Notes under the pieces: generated by a model
What the model saw: the letters and a program-made list of their open reading frames with translations, nothing else
What the model was told of the DNA's origin: nothing
Database searches by the model: none
Shown: positions 23,690 through 25,526 of the stretch, in pieces
Layout of the letters: each line of letters opens with the position of its first letter
Numbering within the stretch: position 1 is the first letter of the stretch
Translations under genes and position numbers: made by a program
DNA from: Deltaproteobacteria bacterium UBA7527
GTDB lineage: Bacteria; Desulfobacterota; Syntrophorhabdia; Syntrophorhabdales; Syntrophorhabdaceae
DNA: 25,526 bases
Reading direction: 5' to 3'
NCBI GenBank assembly: GCA_002478225.1
Contig: DLMV01000069.1
Coordinates: 1 to 25,526, forward strand

Positions 23690-25081
23690 ATGGCGAATGA
23701 GCTTTTACGGAAGATCCCGAAGGTCGACGATATCCTGAAACATGAGGATTGGAAAATGCTTGTCCGGCAATATCCCGAAAATGTGGCCAAGGACGCGCTG
23801 AGAGAGTGCCTTGATGAACTGAGGGTCAGCATGAGAGAAGGGAAGGCAGCGTCTGTACCGACGATAAGCGATATCATCAGCGGCACGCAGAAAAAGGCAG
23901 GGCTTGTTACCGCTCCCCAACTGAAGCGGGTTATCAATGGAACAGGCATTATCATCCACACTAACTTCGGCAGGTCCCTGCTTGCCAAAAGAGCTATTGA
24001 TGCTGTTGTGAATGCTGCATCGCACTACACGAATCTCGAGTATGATCTGAAGAGGGGCGCACGGGGCGACCGATATGAACACTGCACGCATATACTGAAA
24101 AGGCTCACCGGCGCTGACAGCGCGCTTGTTGTGAACAACAACGCAGGTGCAGTGTTCCTTATCCTTAATACGCTTGCAGAAGGAAAAGAGGTCATAATCT
24201 CGAGAGGGGAACTTATAGAAATTGGCGGCTCTTTCAGAATACCTGATGTAATGAAAAAGAGCGGCGCCATCCTGAGAGAGGTAGGGACAACCAACAGGAC
24301 ATACATTGAAGATTACGAACGCGCCATTAGCGAGGATACAGGGCTTCTCATGAAGGCCCATACGAGCAATTTCCGGATCAGAGGCTTTACGCATGAGACA
24401 AGGGCGGAAGAGCTTGCCGTTCTTGGGCGCAGATACAATATCCCCACGTTCTATGATGCCGGGAGCGGGCTATTGTATCCGGCCGGTGAAGAAAAAATGC
24501 ACGGCGAGCCGTTGGTGACCCTTGAGATCACAAAAGGTCTTGATGTGCTGTCTTTCAGCGGCGACAAGCTTCTTGGGGCGCCCCAGGCCGGGATCATCCT
24601 TGGGGACAGGGCATGCATCGGCATGATGAAGAAGAACCCTATGACAAGGGCGCTGAGGCCTGATAAATTCACCCTCGCCGCGCTCGAGAACACGCTGCTT
24701 CTCTATCTTGATACAGATGCTGCACAGCGGGAGATACCCACCCTTGCGATGATCTATCAGGACGGTAATATTTTGAAGCGAAGGGCGCAGCGGATCGCAG
24801 CGGGAATACGAAAAAGATGCGGCGCCCTTTCTGTGTCTGTTGCGGCGGTAAATTCCGAGGCAGGCGGAGGGAGCCTCCCCGATGTTGTGATCCCCTCATT
24901 TGCCGTCGCGCTCAAGCCGCAGACAATGAGTATCGGGCATCTCGAAGAGAGACTACGCAATCTTGATATTCCTATAGTCGGCAGGATTGAGAAGGAGCGC
25001 CTTGTTCTTGACATGAGAACCATCCTCAAAGATGACGAGCCCTTCCTGCTTGCCGGTATCGAGACCGCCCTAAGGGGATGA
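23690..25081 (+). CDS. selA: L-seryl-tRNA(Sec) selenium transferase (SelA)
   Basis: Pyridoxal-phosphate enzyme that converts seryl-tRNA(Sec) to selenocysteyl-tRNA(Sec) using selenophosphate. The 463-residue product has the PLP lysine in LSFSGDKLLGAPQAG (Lys293), close to Lys295 of the E. coli enzyme. Other family regions are VINGTGIIIHTNFGRSLLA and LVVNNNAGAVFLIL, plus FYDAGSGLL. ATG 23690 was chosen over ATG 23657 because AGGAG (23674-23678) precedes it at workable spacing. Its presence implies that the genome encodes selenoproteins; no in-frame UGA selenocysteine codon was recognised in this window. It overlaps the next gene by 4 nt. Confidence 0.96.
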   Translation: MANELLRKIPKVDDILKHEDWKMLVRQYPENVAKDALRECLDELRVSMREGKAASVPTISDIISGTQKKAGLVTAPQLKRVINGTGIIIHTNFGRSLLAKRAIDAVVNAASHYTNLEYDLKRGARGDRYEHCTHILKRLTGADSALVVNNNAGAVFLILNTLAEGKEVIISRGELIEIGGSFRIPDVMKKSGAILREVGTTNRTYIEDYERAISEDTGLLMKAHTSNFRIRGFTHETRAEELAVLGRRYNIPTFYDAGSGLLYPAGEEKMHGEPLVTLEITKGLDVLSFSGDKLLGAPQAGIILGDRACIGMMKKNPMTRALRPDKFTLAALENTLLLYLDTDAAQREIPTLAMIYQDGNILKRRAQRIAAGIRKRCGALSVSVAAVNSEAGGGSLPDVVIPSFAVALKPQTMSIGHLEERLRNLDIPIVGRIEKERLVLDMRTILKDDEPFLLAGIETALRG

Positions 25082-25526
25082 ACGATAAATTCCGTATTAT
25101 ATGCGAAGAGGGCGGCGCAAGGCTCGATGTCCTTCTCTCCCAAAAACTTTCCCTGACAAGAACGAAGGTGAAGGATATGATCGAGGGGGGTCATGTCCGT
25201 ATCGCAGGGAGATCCCCGAAACCTTCACTGAAGGTCAAGAGATCAATGGAGATAGAAGGGGAGATCCCCGAAGAGAGTCCGCTTACGCTCATTGCCCAGG
25301 CAATCCCTCTGGATATCCTCTACGAAGACGATTATGTGCTCGCGATCAATAAGCCTGCCGGCATGGTCGTCCATCCTTCCTTCGGACATAAAGAAGGGAC
25401 GCTGGTGAATGCCATACTGGGATACTTGGAGCAAAGAGCGGAGAGCAGAGGGCAGAGAGCGACGAACAAAATGCAAGGGACGAAGGACGAGAAAGACAAA
25501 ATCACGCCGAACGCCGAACGCCGAAC
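25078..25526 (+). CDS. RluD-family pseudouridine synthase, partial, containing a heptamer array
   Basis: Ribosomal RNA pseudouridine synthase of the RluA/RluD family, cut by the window end. Residues 1-60 form an S4 RNA-binding domain (LDVLLSQKLSLTRTKVKDMI). Catalytic-domain start INKPAGMVVHPSFGHKEGTL follows at 90-109. From residue 118 the frame is built of period-7 repeat, encoding a charged low-complexity stretch (AESRGQRATNKMQGTKDEK), where other family members have a short loop before GIVHRLDxxTSG. The catalytic aspartate motif has not appeared by the window end, so whether the gene is intact is unknown. It overlaps selA by 4 nt (ATGA). Confidence 0.82.
   Translation, partial: MNDKFRIICEEGGARLDVLLSQKLSLTRTKVKDMIEGGHVRIAGRSPKPSLKVKRSMEIEGEIPEESPLTLIAQAIPLDILYEDDYVLAINKPAGMVVHPSFGHKEGTLVNAILGYLEQRAESRGQRATNKMQGTKDEKDKITPNAERR
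25429..25526. repeat. Heptanucleotide repeat array 7, inside a coding region
   Basis: Fourteen 7-nt units in register up to the window edge. It begins gagcaaa, gagcgga and ends in three exact gccgaac copies (25506-25526). It lies wholly inside the open frame of the rluD-like gene, starting at codon 118, and probably continues beyond the window. Confidence 0.9.

Overview
This looks like chromosomal DNA from an anaerobic, respiring or syntrophic bacterium. It has a respiratory complex I operon without the NADH-oxidising module, a cytoplasmic molybdo/tungsto-enzyme, a TRAP carboxylate transporter, selenocysteine synthase (selA) and a flavodoxin-ferredoxin gene. Gene content and roughly 50% GC suggest a deltaproteobacterial (Desulfobacterota) lineage, perhaps Syntrophorhabdus-like. 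That placement is inference, not demonstrated.

Layout. 1-648: no gene; period-7 repeat arrays, a REP-like palindrome, and a duplicated promoter segment with a perfect 38-bp direct repeat 146 bp apart. 649-12026 (+): a complex I operon in the order nuoA, nuoB, nuoCD (fused), nuoH, nuoI, nuoJ, nuoK, a MrpD-like antiporter subunit, a small two-helix membrane protein, a NuoL-like antiporter subunit, nuoM, nuoN. There is no nuoE, nuoF or nuoG, so the electron donor is not given by the operon. Four antiporter-type subunits are encoded instead of the usual three. 12101-13489 (-): an exported protein made of about ten PD40 propeller repeats. 13684-15276 (+): a lone succinate dehydrogenase/fumarate reductase-type flavoprotein.

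15322-20316 (-): a probable operon for a TRAP transporter (dctP, dctQ, dctM) and a DMSO-reductase-family enzyme, with an XRE-cupin regulator just upstream (20457-21026, -). Together they look like uptake and conversion of an organic acid under local control. 21202-21995 (-): a flavodoxin-ferredoxin fusion broken by a frameshift inside its first iron-sulfur motif. 22351-23514 (+): an MFS transporter. 23690-25081 (+): selA, overlapping by 4 bp an rluD-type pseudouridine synthase that runs off the window.

The most unusual feature is a dispersed family of arrays with strict 7-nt periodicity. They fill the three widest intergenic gaps inside the nuo operon, flank other genes, and in one case lie inside the open reading frame of the rluD-like gene. 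The second main point is the modified complex I: no NADH module, an extra antiporter subunit, a small accessory membrane protein, and a NuoL-like subunit whose usual helix-7 lysine is asparagine.
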